DNA of 64,000 bases from Liolophura sinensis (GCF_032854445.1 NC_088295.1:38224510-38288509); one strand, 5' to 3'. Shown: positions 27,901 to 40,505, counted from the stretch's first letter. Translations and numbers: made by a program. The notes: generated by a model from the sequence alone, not told the origin.

Positions 27901-30900
27901 ATAAAAACAAATAAAACAAAAATAAAAAAATGATGGATGTACTGTTCCAAGCTGAGATGTATGAGCACTTCAAAAGTGTAATTCACCAGAAAGAACAAGA
28001 AGAACATGCATCCTCCTCAGCAACTAAAACATGGCATCCTGCCACAGATCTGCTTGTTGCAGCTAAAAATAACTCTTTTATTCAGTTATTACAAAATTTA
28101 ACACAGTTCAACAAAATTTGTATTAGGTTATATGAAGTATATATAATTGGGTATACACGAAGTCTGGAAAACATGAAATCCTTGTAAATCATACGAAGCA
28201 GTTAAATGGACTGTTGCAATCCCTCTTTTCATACTTTCAGCTGTGTTCTCAAAAAAAAAAGATTTTCAATATAAAAAGTATCAACTTCTAAGAATGTATT
28301 AAAGATACATAAAGCTTACTCCTTTAGAAGACATTTGCGATCCACATCTTTCAATTCTTGTTCCATGTTTATGTTGTGCTGGATTCGTCTTTTGGTCAGC
28401 TTGGAAGAAAAAGTCATTCAAAAAATTCTGCTACAAATGTACCTCTAGGGTTAGGCAGTTTTTTATTACCAAAGAATTGAACAAAATTTTCAAGAATTTA
28501 TGGATCAAACTTCCTTGCCAGTAAGAGACTTTGAAGGAAAAACTGTATGTAGCAGTTTGGATTTGCCATGGAAATGTTAGAAGTATTTGTGCCAATTCTT
28601 CTGACCATTAAAGTGGTCTCCTAAATTTTGCAAAGACATACAAAAATGTTGCAAAGCATGAAGGTAGTACATGCATGTATAACTGACACTGTAACACAAC
28701 ATCAGTCTACACCATACCTCCTCCTTTGCATGGGTGTTCTCTCTCTGCATGACAACATACTTCTCCTGACCTTTACTTAACTTCTTGTCTTCTGCTCGTC
28801 TTTTCCTGTTAACCACTGGCAAAGATAATAGTTTCAATTAGGTCTTCCAGTTTTGTATTAATAACTATACTGCCAATAAATAAATAAACCAATAAATAAA
28901 TAAATAAGATAGTATTAATACACATAAAAATTATATGAAAAGTTTGAGAACATCATTACATAATGAGTGTGGGTGACTGATTCCTGCTTATCTACTTAGG
29001 ATATAAACCCGTTAAATATGAAACAACAATAAATCCTTTCTTGCAAAACACGTGCAATCAATATGGGTAGTGGCCACCATGGACGAGGTGGTTAACGTGC
29101 CAATGTGGCGCAACGACCCAGGAGGCTCTCACCATTGCAGTTCCTGTGAGTTCAAATCCAGCTCATGCTGGCTTCATCCCTGGCCGTACATGAGACAGTC
29201 TGCCAGCAACCTGTTGATGGTTGTGAGTTTCTGCCAAGTTCCACCCGGTTTCCTCTCACCATAACACTGACGACCGTCATATAAGTGAAATATTTTTACG
29301 TATGGCGTGAAACACCAATCCAATCCAAAAACAATCCTTCCTATAATGTCTACTCCATGACCCGGTAATGGACTCACCCTGTAATAACGGTTTTAACTTT
29401 AAACAAGAGTAAAACCACCCAAAAAGGCTGTAAAATAATGATGTCACTGCCACGTTAGGTATTTTATACTTGGGTAAATGTATAAGGGCAGTCTTGGTTC
29501 ATTCTGACAGATGACAGACAAGAAGCTTCTTGGATTGAACATGACAAAAAAGAACTGCACGACAAAGAAATATAAAAAGTCAACTTTTTTCAATGCGTTT
29601 CTGTCACAAATTAGCCTTTCCCTACATTTCTTACATTTACCCCAAGAGATATCCTAAGATGCACTACGCATTGAAAGATTACTTCATTTTATAATTCATC
29701 GATTTATTTTATTTTGGTGTTCAATCATGCATATTAATGATAGTAATTGCTATTATATGTGAATGTTAAAGAGCGTTATCACTCACAGTTCTCATAATTC
29801 CTAAGTGAATGTCTGACAGCTTGCTGATTCTTGATGATGTCCCCTTCTGCCCTTTTCAGTTCTCTTTCCTCTTGTTTGTGTTTCCACATGTGGTCCTGTT
29901 ATAAAAAATATCGGCCATAGATGTCAATACATATTAAATGAAAGTAATGCTGAAATAGTCCTAGCATAACTGATCAAATAGATTGATAATGTTGTTTGTG
30001 CATTAACAATATTATGTACACATCAAATGAAGTCAAATAAGGTCTCGTAGTGTTTAGGATGGGAGTTTCACACCAGCTCTTTGCTTGATGTACATCATGT
30101 ATGTACAAGCTTACTATATAGGATTGGTATACTTTGTCTTCATGCTTGTTTTTTATTTCAATAATTCATTAATTGGCAATAATTCATGTATACATATGTA
30201 CATGTAAAAGTGTGAGCACCTCAATGACTTTCATTCTCTTGTCATAATCCCTGGAGTCCTGATTGATCCTTGCAGACAAGGACACGCTGGTGGGTGCAGA
30301 CAGAGACTGGGGCACACCTGTCGGACCAGGTGATGTTTTCCTTTTCGATTTGACCGTGAAGGAATGGCAGTAACGAGAAGAGTCGAGAAATCCATTTGGG
30401 CCCACACTACGCTCCTGAAATCTGCAATACATACAAACTGAAAACTGAAACTGAAAATTTATGTCACATAGGTCACACTGAGGATGTCATTAATCATTGT
30501 AAGAATCCTTCTAGGACAATGGCAGCACCACAATTCATTACTGCCACCTTCAAGATTGTTATAAAAATGTAGAACATATACATGATTCTATTATGCCCAC
30601 ATGTACATTGTACATGAACATACTGGAGACATTTGTGATGTACACAAATCATTCATGAAAATAAATACTGAGCTTTCTAAATATTGATATATCTCAAACA
30701 GATTATGTATTCAGTATTGTAATCTTACTTCAAATTGAACTTCAAATTTTTTTTCCAGGTTTTTGACCCAGATGATATATTTTTGCAGTATCAGTTAAAA
30801 TAGACAATCATACAAATAAATTAAGTGAAATCATTAAATAGTAATGAATGACAGCAATGTATATATACAATGACTAGAAAACTGAGAATTTCTTACTTCA

Positions 30901-31060
30901 GAAACCCAGCGTATTCTTCACTTGATTTCTTTGAATTTGCTGACTGCTTCCGGTCCCTGTGTTTGGGAGGAGCACTATCAGGACGTTTGGCTGGCCTAAT
31001 CAAATCATATCGACTTTGCAGACGAGAATTCCTCTCAAAAGGTAAATCTGTCAGAACCAT
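12920..31060 (-). CDS. Long coiled-coil protein, 13 coding exons, about 569 aa
   Basis: Product not recognised. Coding exons in transcript order: 31060-30897, 30421-30220, 29895-29787, 28815-28718, 28399-28320, 27893-27785, 26786-26689, 26179-26105, 25866-25766, 25100-24973, 19299-19144, 17368-17141, 13081-12920. All junctions are GT-AG, phases agree, and the exons sum to 1,710 nt with one terminal stop. Residues 1 to about 110 are basic and Ser/Pro-rich and look disordered. From about residue 120 to 550 the chain is almost entirely charged helix with heptad-like spacing (ELKRAEGDIIK, RRKYQTKKSELELKR, EKIKKELADSFRHEKE), so a rod-like coiled coil is expected. It has no signal peptide, membrane segment or enzymatic motif. 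It is head to head with CFAP299 across a short promoter, so I infer a ciliary or centrosomal structural protein. A further 9 residues could be added from an ATG ending at 31843 (separate entry). Confidence 0.85.
24289..24427 (-). mobile_element. SINE, truncated and diverged
   Basis: A minus-strand copy of the main family lies in an intron of the coiled-coil gene. The tail and GATTGGTGTTCTACGCC are clear, the middle has lost the CAGCATTATGG block, and the head is absent. A short GCAGAAG direct repeat (24282-24288, 24428-24434) may be its target duplication. Confidence 0.75.
29066..29333 (+). mobile_element. SINE, nearly full length, diverged
   Basis: A plus-strand copy in an intron of the coiled-coil gene, running from a degraded tRNA-like head (B box GAGTTCAAATCC) through the body to an eroded CCAATCCAATCC tail. 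Mismatches are many, so it is an older copy. Confidence 0.8.
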
Positions 31061-31842
31061 TTTCCTTCTGCTTGGCTTAAAATACTACAGAACTAAAAAT
31101 GAAATCAGCTGAAAGAAAGTTAAAGTTAGGAAAGTATTAAACAGATAACCATGAAAATGTTAGCGTGTCAATATTTCATTAAAGGAACTGCATAAACTAT
31201 TGCAGCAAACTGAAACAGCAGTTTACTATTCTATAAGCATGATTAATTATTCTACTGATAGCACCATTATTGCTGTTATACTAAGGTAACTTATGCATGC
31301 TCTGGGTCATTTTATAAAGAAGGTGAAAAGGCTGTGATAAATTTCCTCTGTTTTTGAAACAGAAATGAGGCCAGACAAAGTCTGTACATATATATGCTTC
31401 ACAGATACATAAAGGCATATGACTAATATAAATGTAGTCACCAACATACTAGGAAGTCTTCATTCAACTGCTATGCCCAAAAACACTATTAAAGACTGTG
31501 TCAGTTGTACACCGATTTTTTTTAGGGTTGAATAAAAGGAGGAGAAAAGCATTTATTTTATAATCAACTGATAATATATTAAATCTTGGTAAATGTAAAT
31601 ATTAAAACAAATGGAAGGACAAGTTAAGTACCCGGTAACGGCGTTTGGCTCACACACCGATAGGGATAAACATACATAGCACTTTGGTCTTCAAAAAAAA
31701 TAATTATAAATTTACATGTTTCAAAGTTGGGATAGCTTGTTATGAGTCTTATGTCAATGACAATGCCTTTACCAAAGGTATATTACATCGACAAAAATAC
31801 TGAAAAAACACGCAAACCACCAAAAGTGTCTTTAGCAGTTAC

Positions 31843-31930
31843 CATTTCCTTTTCGCCCGAAACCACAGGCGTTGTTGTTGTACAAGCACTTGGTGTTGTG
31901 GCGGGTAGCAGCAAGCGGTAACCACGGCTA
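31843..31930 (-). other. Putative first exon of the coiled-coil gene
   Basis: On the minus strand an ATG at 31845-31843 lies directly before a donor (GTAACT). Joined to the acceptor whose exon begins at 31084, it reads MYFKPSRRK in frame into the ATG at 31060, with no stop. This would make a first coding exon carrying only the start codon. If the ATG is not used, the segment is 5' UTR. The upper boundary is a guess. Confidence 0.4.
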
Positions 31931-32144
31931 CATAAACAAATGATGTATACGCGCGACGAATGACTTCCGTCACAGGTAGTCGTGAAAACGTCAAGTCAAA
32001 AAAGTAAAAACTACGTTATCTAGGCCTAGCGACTGACATTTTTCAACAGTTGAAACATTCAAGTAATTGCTTCATATCCAGAAACACAGAGGCGGGCAGC
32101 ATAGGCTATCTGACGGTGAAATATTAACAGTGAACATATTCAAG
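31846..32144. promoter_or_regulatory. Bidirectional promoter with RFX X-box-like site
   Basis: About 300 bp separate the possible minus-strand start (31845) from the CFAP299 start codon (32145). The stretch is richer in CpG than its surroundings and has no TATA box. At 31918-31931 lies GTAACCACGGCTAC, which resembles the X-box bound by RFX factors at ciliary genes (two half sites, GTNRCC and RGYAAC, around a 2-bp spacer), with one clear mismatch in the second half. Head-to-head ciliary genes with a shared X-box are known in animals; its use here is inferred. Confidence 0.5.
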
Positions 32145-34556
32145 ATGGAGGAGGAAGTTCCAAGCGGGAGTGACAACATCGTGACTGAGTTTAACACATA
32201 CGAAGACTTTCTCGACTCCCAAATAACGTCACTAGATCTGTACTACCTCGAGGTTAGTATTGCACTAAACTAAAAGACACCAGCAGTTTGGTGATTTTAC
32301 ATTTTAATAGGGGAAATCAGTGTGAAGATTTTAAGTTCATTTTTTTTAATGCCGACAATGTTAAAATAGCCACTGGTCCAGTCAGTTAATAGCTATAAGG
32401 ATTGCTAAATATATCACATCATATAACGAAACTCTTTCTTAATTAAGGGTTTCAGCCTGAAAATGGTATGATATTTTCTGTGAATGTAATTTTAATTACA
32501 GATACAATTCCACGGAATACCTGTACGTTTTGCATCATAGTTATTATATAGTATTAAGTTCAGTTTATCTTGACTCTTATTCTTCTTGTATTCATCACAA
32601 CAACATGTGTTTTAATTATATTATGTTACAATAAAATATATTTTCCTCTACTTACGGTACATGTACAACATCAATAATGTGATATCTGGCATAAGTTAAA
32701 TTAGTCCCAGCTAGGTGTACACACATTTCTTATCTTATAATTCTGATTTTAGGATGAAGAGCTTGCACGTCAGCTGGTAGAATTAGGTTACAGGGGCAGT
32801 GGAGAAGTTCTAAAGCGAGAGGAGTTTGAGGCTCGCAAAGCTGCTGCTGAAGCAAGCAGATTGTCAAAGAGAAGTCAGCAAAAGTAAGTATGTCATTTAT
32901 TACTGAAACTGACCATAACCTTGGCAGCAATGTATGGAATATTGTCACTATGTTATTTTGGGCAAAGTCAGCTGTACTTATTTAAGCAGTATTTTTTAAA
33001 TTTTATTAAATGATGATGATGAGTTGTTCAGTGAAAAGGCTTGTCAATTTACATACACAGTTGGTTACATCACCTTTTTTTAATCTGGTAAACTGCAAGG
33101 GGTACTGTAAGTAGTGATTTCATTTTACCAACATTCTTCAGATGAGACGCATAGTGAACAGCTGTACAGGTCTGGTAATTATTGTTACTGTATGGTGTTC
33201 TCTTTCAGAACTCTAGCAAGCTCTGGTAAAGAATTGAAAGATCCATTGCTGAAAACTTTAGCACAAAGGGAAGAAGCCAACAGAACAGGCAAAATGACTG
33301 TGAGTATATTGTTAATGTGAGATAAGTAAATTTTGCCATTCCCTTACATGTTTATCGGTATAATGTAAGTAAACTGTGATGTGTTATAAACTCATATGTT
33401 TGATTTATTTCAGACCATTGTGTTTATCCGGGACAAGAATGGCTCGTGGACAGGAAATCTCGGGATACATTGACTACGCCCCACAGACTGAAAACTGAGG
33501 ATTTTGAGCCCTATTTTTCTGGTAAAAAGAGACTTCTGCCAAGACCATCTGATTTAAGGTAAGCTTGTGGAAATCCAAACTGCATGTAGTAAAAGTTTAT
33601 AATCTGTGCATGAAAATACAGGCAAGGGATAACAATTGCAGGTGCATGTTTGCTCAATGGTAACATCTTGAATGCTCATATTTAAACTAGCTTGTGATAT
33701 TTTGCTTGCAGGTTGTCTCTAGACTGTACACTTACTCACTAACTGATAGATAGGAATTGTCATTTATTTACTGTATTGCCCGAAGAATTTGCCCCAAAAG
33801 TGCATTTTCAGAGCAAATAGGCCAAATATGTTACAGAATAATACTTTTGTGCTGTAACTTACATTTTTTAAGTAGAATATCACCCCACTTTTCGCAAAAC
33901 ACCTTTCTAAGATCATTAGAACTCTCATAATCAGGTACATTGAGTAGCTTCCCCAAAATTTGAGGTCACGTTGGCAGTTGTATGATGTTTTTCAAATACT
34001 TACACATACAGCTTTCCTTGCATTTCAGTTTTCTATAACTGGGAGACACAGACGTCAACATCAAATCCCACTCCTAACTACCAGGTGATAGCAGAGAATG
34101 CTTCTGGTCTCCTCTTCAAAAATAAAAGAGACAGGAAGATTTTAAATGTTGATCCCAAAGTAAGTGGTTGGTACTGAACTGTGTGTTGCAGAGTCAGTAA
34201 TTTTATACAAAACTGCACAAATAAACATCTGTACTACGTTAAGAGATTTTATGTAGCCAATGTAGCTGAAAAATCATGATCACAAAACTGACATATGGGT
34301 ACTCATTTAAGCATACCATGTACCAGAAATCATATCGTATATCAGAAATCCTTAATTATTATTAAGCGTTACCTAAATTCTTGTGCTTGCTGACATTCCA
34401 CTTATGTGTTAAAACTTGATTTTTTGTGTTCAACCAGTAATTGGTTCTGTTTTTCAGGCAGCCTCTCCAGGGGATAATTCCACCAGAACTGTGATTGATA
34501 AAACCAAATATATCCAAGTCGTTCTTTATGATCATATCACCAGGAGGAAGACGTAA
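32145..34556 (+). CDS. CFAP299 (C4orf22 family), cilia- and flagella-associated protein 299
   Basis: Exons: 32145-32252, 32753-32883, 33209-33299, 33414-33558, 34029-34159, 34458-34556. The product matches the conserved animal family along its full length: [34 protein letters not shown], a [15 protein letters not shown] block, [24 protein letters not shown], and the C-terminal DHITRRKT. It is small, about 233 residues, close to the vertebrate length, and has no catalytic motif; family knowledge links it to cilia and spermatogenesis. The start matches the vertebrate N-terminus; an in-frame ATG at 32067 would add 26 residues. Oddity: compared with the family, the sequence has three single-base insertions (near 33446, in CCCC at 33479-33482, and in TTTT at 34029-34032). 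They sum to one codon, so exons 1-3, the end of exon 5 and exon 6 share a frame, but exon 4 reads into a stop. Assembly error is more likely than a pseudogene, because splice sites and the remaining protein are intact. Confidence 0.9.
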
Positions 34557-34663
34557 AACCAAGAACAAATTTTGTGTCCTTAAATCAGTATTTTTCCATG
34601 TACATGTGTAAATATATGAACTACAATGAAACTCTGATTTTTTTTTTTTTTTTGGCTGTGATA

Positions 34664-34669
34664 AATAAA
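34664..34669 (+). terminator. CFAP299 polyadenylation signal
   Basis: AATAAA lies about 110 bp after the CFAP299 stop codon, just past a poly-T tract. It is the first canonical signal downstream. Confidence 0.6.
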
Positions 34670-35188
34670 ATAGATTTATTAGTGTACTGAGGCTCTAATT
34701 TTTTAAAAATGCTTTTTAAGTGTACTGGTATACATGATTGTGACATTACAGAATTGAATGTCTCACAGCAGAATTTGCTGTTGACTGCTTCACTTGGGAT
34801 GGAACTCTTATAATTTCGAACTTTATATACTAGGGTATATAGTTATTTGGTGCTTTGTGTGAAAAGTTGTTTCGGAAATCATGTGATTATTGACCCGAAG
34901 ATCAATTTAGGTTGACGGCTGGTATATGAATGCCTGTTTTGACACCCAGATTCTGAAGGTTGAAGTTGTCATGTCTAAATTAATATTACTACTTTATCAT
35001 GGCTGGCATGTAGTATGGCATCAAAGGTCATAGTCAAGCAATGTTGTATTGAGTAATGGACCCATTCCCTCCTAAACAATTTGGTTCTAAGCCATATAAA
35101 ATACATTGCCCTCTGCTGTTAATATGCTGCATTGCCTGTTAACTACTTATTTGCTGTAGACACAGAACTCCTTTGAAACAGAGATGTA

Positions 35189-35252
35189 TTATTTGTTTGA
35201 TTGGAGTTTTACGCCGTGATAAAAAATTTTCACTTATACGACGGCAGCAGAG
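35189..35252 (-). mobile_element. SINE 3' fragment
   Basis: Only the tail and the TTTTACGCCGT...CACTTATACGACGG part remain. It lies just beside a longer copy at 35286-35560. Confidence 0.75.
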
Positions 35253-35285
35253 ACGTACTATAGACATAACAGAAAACAACAAAAT

Positions 35286-35560
35286 TTATTTGATTAATTT
35301 ATTTATTTGATTGGTGTTTTATGCTGTACTCAAGAATATTTCAGTTATACGACAGCGGCCAGCATTATGGTGGGAAGAAACCAGGCAGAACCTGGGGGAA
35401 CCCTTGACCATCCGCAGGTTCCTGGCAGACCTTCCCACCTATAGCCGGAGAGGAAGCCAGCATGAGCTGGACTTGAACTCACAGTGACCGCATTGGTGAG
35501 AGGCTCCTGGGTCATTACACCCGTGCTAGCAGGCTGACCAACTGAGCTGCGGAGCCCCCT
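35286..35560 (-). mobile_element. SINE, near full length, with target-site duplication
   Basis: The copy runs from the ATTT-rich tail to the tRNA-like head (TGACCAACTGAGCTGCGGAG, the reverse of box A). Direct repeats of 14 bp with one mismatch flank it at 35272-35285 and 35561-35574. Confidence 0.9.
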
Positions 35561-37002
35561 GAAAAGAACAAAATAGTATACGGCTTGAAACAAGGGCTAG
35601 ATTTCTTAGGGCACAACTGTTAATCAAGAATCCCATTGCGAATTCTTATGCTTCGTGTCTGTTAACAATTTGATTGTCTACAAAAGAGAGAGTTAAGCAA
35701 ACTAGGCTAAGTTTGTATGTACATAAAAATGTGCTGATTAGGCCTACAGCCTACACATTATCCCTTGCATGGATTTGGTGACTTAGTAGAAACTGATCAA
35801 CATGGCCTATTTTCTCATCACAATGGCGACTATAAGCTGGGCTGACCATTTATCTCTTGCTACACATTAGTTTTCTGAGAGGAGGTTACACTCGAAACGC
35901 CATCTATAAGGGATGATTAACAACAGACTACAAGTATACACAGATTAGATCGAATTACTTCAAACTGGAAGGACGGCTCCCATTGTCTTCATTGCTGTCG
36001 CAAGAAATTCCAGTTTGGCTTACTTTAGATTCCTGGCCAGAAACATACAACCTAATTACAAGAAACATCCCCTGGTTAAAATCAGAGGCGGGGACATGAC
36101 AACATACCAAGTTACAATGTTGGAGTTTCTCCGCTCGCCTCTGTGTGATCATGGAAGTTCCAAGAACTACATGCTGAAGTTGATGCAATAGTCGATTGAC
36201 CAGTCAGACTTGGTCAATGGCTGTTTAATTAATTGTCCCATTGATTGACTGACAAGGTGCCAAAGCCGTACAAGAGTTGGATTAGATGCATACTACTTCG
36301 CCAAATTGCGTGATTTCTTGTTAAAAATGTTAAGGCGAATCCATAAAGCCATTTCTTATTTAGTCAACATTTAAAACCTCTTCACAAAATTTTTTTTTTT
36401 TTTTCGAACTTGGAATTTCGATACTTTTATCTTAAGATGACACTTTTTCAATTTAATTGTTTTGGACATAAACATAACATCTGAAATAGTATATCAAATT
36501 TGAATGATGTCAGAAATGGCACCAGTCTCAGGTTTTATTGTCATATAGTCTGCTTTCTAAACAGTCATACATGTACAATTAAGCTTTCAAGCGACACTGG
36601 CGATGTTGTGTACCACGTATCACCATTAAAAAATACTTGAGGGGGCACGTTTAGTCTCGAAATCAGAAAATAAAAAGTCAAGGAGGGTGTTTCTATAATT
36701 TGCTTCTTATTTTATATAGACCCACTTGTCCCAAGTCACAAGACATGCTTTTTACATGAATGCGTACATATGTACATGTACTACAGTATTTGGTATCATA
36801 CACATGCACATCAACTTCTGTGGAGAAAATCAGACCTGTTCTCAACTATACATCCATGACTAATTTATTAATCTACACTTAACTGCTTAGTATTATGCAT
36901 TTATTAATCTATCCTTGTACTTACATTATTGGAGCATGGTTTTGTGCGACAATGTGCAATCTGATTGTAATAAATTACATAATATTATATACAGAAACAT
37001 TT

Positions 37003-37311
37003 GCAGAGCGTCTGGTCGGGTCACACCAAAGACTTTATGGTACTTGCTGCCGCGTCGTTTGGTGCTCAGCACTGGGCGGTTAGAGCAAGGGAACATAAAT
37101 CGTTGGCTCGGTGTCAGTATGATGTGACTGGGTAGGGTGTCATGTCTGGTGTCTTCGGCATGATACCTCAGTGTCGGTAGCACTTTGGTGATATGGACTC
37201 GCCCTGATACAGGAAGACAATATATGTATACACACCATATGACTCTTGGTTGTCATATGACACCAAAAATTGTTAAATATGACGCTTAACCCCAAGCATA
37301 CATACATAGTA
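37003..37311 (+). mobile_element. Second SINE family, long copy
   Basis: It differs from the main family: it has GGTCGGGTCACACCAAAGAC near the left end, GTGTCAGTATGATGTGACTG in the middle, and ends GACGCTTAACCCCAAGCATA followed by a short CATA repeat. The same tail recurs at 43403, 47877-48192 and 59480. I recognise this repeat type from molluscan DNA in general but cannot name the family. Confidence 0.6.
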
Positions 37312-39137
37312 TACATATTTGCTCAGTACGGAACTTATTAGAAGAGCCATGCATCTATTACCATGATTTACATATTCATATATATATATATATCTTTGCT
37401 CTGTTGATGCGATGATTCATGAAACTGTTGTTCTGTGTATGCTCATATACAGGCTACACCTAAAAAAAAAAAACGTTTTGCTTTTTCTATTGAAAGTATA
37501 GCAAGACTACAAATATTCCAAAAATCATTAAAAGAACTTAAAAGAAAAAGAAGATAAAATTAAAAGAAGAGCTTTCTCTCTCCTGAAGTCCCAATGCGCA
37601 TGTCCAGCAATCAGAGCACCTCAATATAAGTATATAAGATTGCCAAGGCATCTTTACGAAAAGTCTTGTATAAATGCATGCGTAGCATTATACTGTAGTC
37701 CTACATGGCTTGAGCTTTGCAATGATGATATAATCTATGTAACTAATACTCATATAACTCGCGAAACTTCAAGCATGAATACAGACGGACTACAATACAC
37801 GCTTCGCATGCTTTCGGTGAGATATAGGCACTGTCTATTATGTGGGCTGCTATATGGTTACTAGTGTGAGCTCACTTGGCGGCGTAATGTTTGATGACTG
37901 TCAAGAACTGACCAGTACTGCAAGTCCATTGATCTGCAGATATTATTCCATTGCCTCTCCACATTTCCTCAGTCTTCCATCACTTGTCTGGTATGATTTG
38001 ACTTCTCTTCAGGTCAGACTACGGTATAGGGCACGGCGCCACTATGTAACCTCTCTTGCATCTGTTATTCTCCATCGTATCATCAGGATGTCATTATTCG
38101 TAGTGCTGAAGAACACTTTTTCCACCACACGGGAAGGTTCCCAGTGGAACCACGCCACACAATCGTTCCTCTGTGCGGACATCCAGTGGCGATGTCCTCA
38201 GGTGGCACTCAGTAACTGGAGTGGACAGGTTCAATCGCGTCTGAATATTTGCAAATTCCATGGAGGCCAGATCATATCTAATTCAGGTTGGGAAAACAGA
38301 AGTTGAAACTTGACAAGAAACGTAATAATTTACCGAGGTTTTAACACTAAGGCACTGGGGGTATCAGCAGATTTTCCTCGCACAAAAACATGGTGCTAGT
38401 GTGACATAGACCTTGAACGTCACAAGTCTTGGTTCCCGGACTTAAGTTATTACAACAGCTTATGCCATCTGCATGGAAGAGGTACGTGGATCATTGAAGT
38501 CGAGGCCAGTATACGATACATTCCACCAACATTCTGGAAAGAGACAGTAAAATATTAAAATCTCCCCACAACATGAATTTCACTCGGAAACTCCAGAAAT
38601 GTTTTTATCAATGTGCACGCTCTTGCTCCTATCTCATAAATGTGCAGCGATGGAGACATCATTTTGTAATTGCCATAAAGTAAGATCACCATGTGCTGGC
38701 TGGGACACATGATTAGACATGCATGTACGACACGATGTAGGGCTGTATGGGTCCTACGGCCACTGAGAAAGTAAGAAAACAACTTCAGCCTATACTGAGC
38801 CAAAATACATGTATATATTGGCCAGTACATGTTCTGCAAGACGTCTTATCTGGTGTCTAACACGACAATCCAACAAGGAAGAACGATAAATATGTCGGCA
38901 TTTAGTCTTGTTTGCTGTAAGAAGACACTGTCGTAATATTACCCAGACAATTTGTGCTTTTTGTCTTCATGATCGGCGTGCAGTTACAGTTAGTGGAAAA
39001 GAGCAATCTAAATAATGCTATAATTAAGTGAACTTGTAAATTAGAATTATAGAACAAAATAAAGCCACGGCAAGTACACTGTTTAGATGTATCATTAATC
39101 AAAGAACTAGCGCACCAGTATTTGTGGACGAATTTAA

Positions 39138-39274
39138 TATGTGGGAAGGTCTCCAGCAACCTGCGGATGGTCGTGGGTTTCCACCGGGCTCTGCCCGGTT
39201 TCCTCCCACCATTATGGTCCGCCTTCGTATTTTTGAGTACGACGTAAAAGACCAATCAAATTAATAAATAAATA
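39138..39274 (+). mobile_element. SINE, 5'-truncated
   Basis: A plus-strand copy that begins at GTGGGAAGGTC, keeps the CCGGGCTCTGCCCGGTTTCC block and ends in AAATAAATAAAT. Confidence 0.9.
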
Positions 39275-39577
39275 ATATTCTTTCAGTTATCCCCCTTGGA
39301 CAACACCATTCTTTTTTCGCACTTGCTGTCATTGGTTACGAATGAATGAATGAATGATTATGGCTGCGAATGACGCTACGAAATAGCAAACATGGTTTAC
39401 AAACATTTCAGCTACAAAGCGGCATAATCCTTTGTGTTTTACGAAAATAAGTGATCTACATTTTTGGCATGTTAGCTTGGTATCTTCCTCGCTTTGACCA
39501 GTAAGTTAAAGTGCGCCTGATAACATACTATGTTGAGGTTGTGACATTATGGACGTTACAGACACAAACTAATCCTC

Positions 39578-39595
39578 GTCCCCCCCCCCCCCCCC
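39578..39595 (+). repeat. Poly-C tract
   Basis: About 17 consecutive C. Similar runs occur at 41466-41480 and 43032-43046. Confidence 0.9.
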
Positions 39596-40264
39596 ATCTC
39601 CCCTCCCTCACCTCTCGCTCAAACCGTCACTTTTTCTCGCTGCCCTCAACCAGTCAAGACAGGCTTTCCCTTTAGTACCCATAGTCTGTGAAAGTTTTAT
39701 TTTCAAAGTTGTTGAATTTGATAGTAATTAATGATGCTTTGTTGCTCGACTGAAAAAGACGGTATGTGCTAAATCAACGTTAATTTAACTATATGTAGGC
39801 TTACTTCACGAGTTTCCTGACAAAATGAATCGTTAAATGATTTTAAACTCACATTTATGTCACTTGACCAGACTTTTCAGTGGCAAATTGCTATGTCTGG
39901 CATACTGGATTTAGCAGCTGTATGAATATGATTGCTACTTTGTGCCATGAAATATAGGGTCAATTTTTGTTGGTTTTGTTTTTAACTTTGTGGGTATGTT
40001 CATACTACCTGTGATTAAGACAGACGTCTGTGCTAATCCCAGATACCGTTACTACTAATTCAGCGAGAAAACAGAAAACTATAACAAAAAAGAAATGTGA
40101 AAAGTCCTTGTGTTTGGTATGACAAGGAAAGTGATTTTTTAGCTAAAGCTAGTGAAGTGTATGATGAATGAAAACTTGCCGTGACTGCTATAACATCATA
40201 CTTGTATTTAAACCAATAACATGTTTCATCTCTTTTGAGACTTTTCAAAATGGTACAGTTAATA

Positions 40265-40420
40265 TTTATTTATATGATTGGTGTTTTATGCCGTACACAA
40301 GAATATTTCACTTATACGACGGCGGTCAGCATTATGGTGGGAGGAAAACGAGTAGAGCCCAGGGGAAATCCACGACCATCCACAGGTTGCTGCCAGACCT
40401 TCCCACATATGGCTGGAGAG
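40265..40420 (-). mobile_element. SINE, truncated, with 13-bp target-site duplication
   Basis: A headless minus-strand copy flanked by perfect 13-bp direct repeats, GGTACAGTTAATA, at 40252-40264 and 40421-40433. The sequence from 40421 to about 40505 recurs beside another SINE at 53358-53445. Confidence 0.9.
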
Positions 40421-40505
40421 GGTACAGTTAATAGTCACAAAGAACATATATATATAGCCATGTATACAGTTATGTAGTTTAGCAACTCTTAATTAAATTA
40501 AAATT
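40421..40505 (+). repeat. 85-bp segment duplicated at 53358-53445
   Basis: The segment contains GTCACAAAGAACATATATAT and TTAGCAACTCTTAATTAAAT. Only about two differences separate the copies, and in both the segment abuts the truncated 5' end of a minus-strand SINE. Confidence 0.85.

Noticed and set aside
37842-38306. 154-codon open frame on the plus strand
   Set aside because: The composition is not protein-like, no motif or splice partner was found, and the antisense frames are no better.
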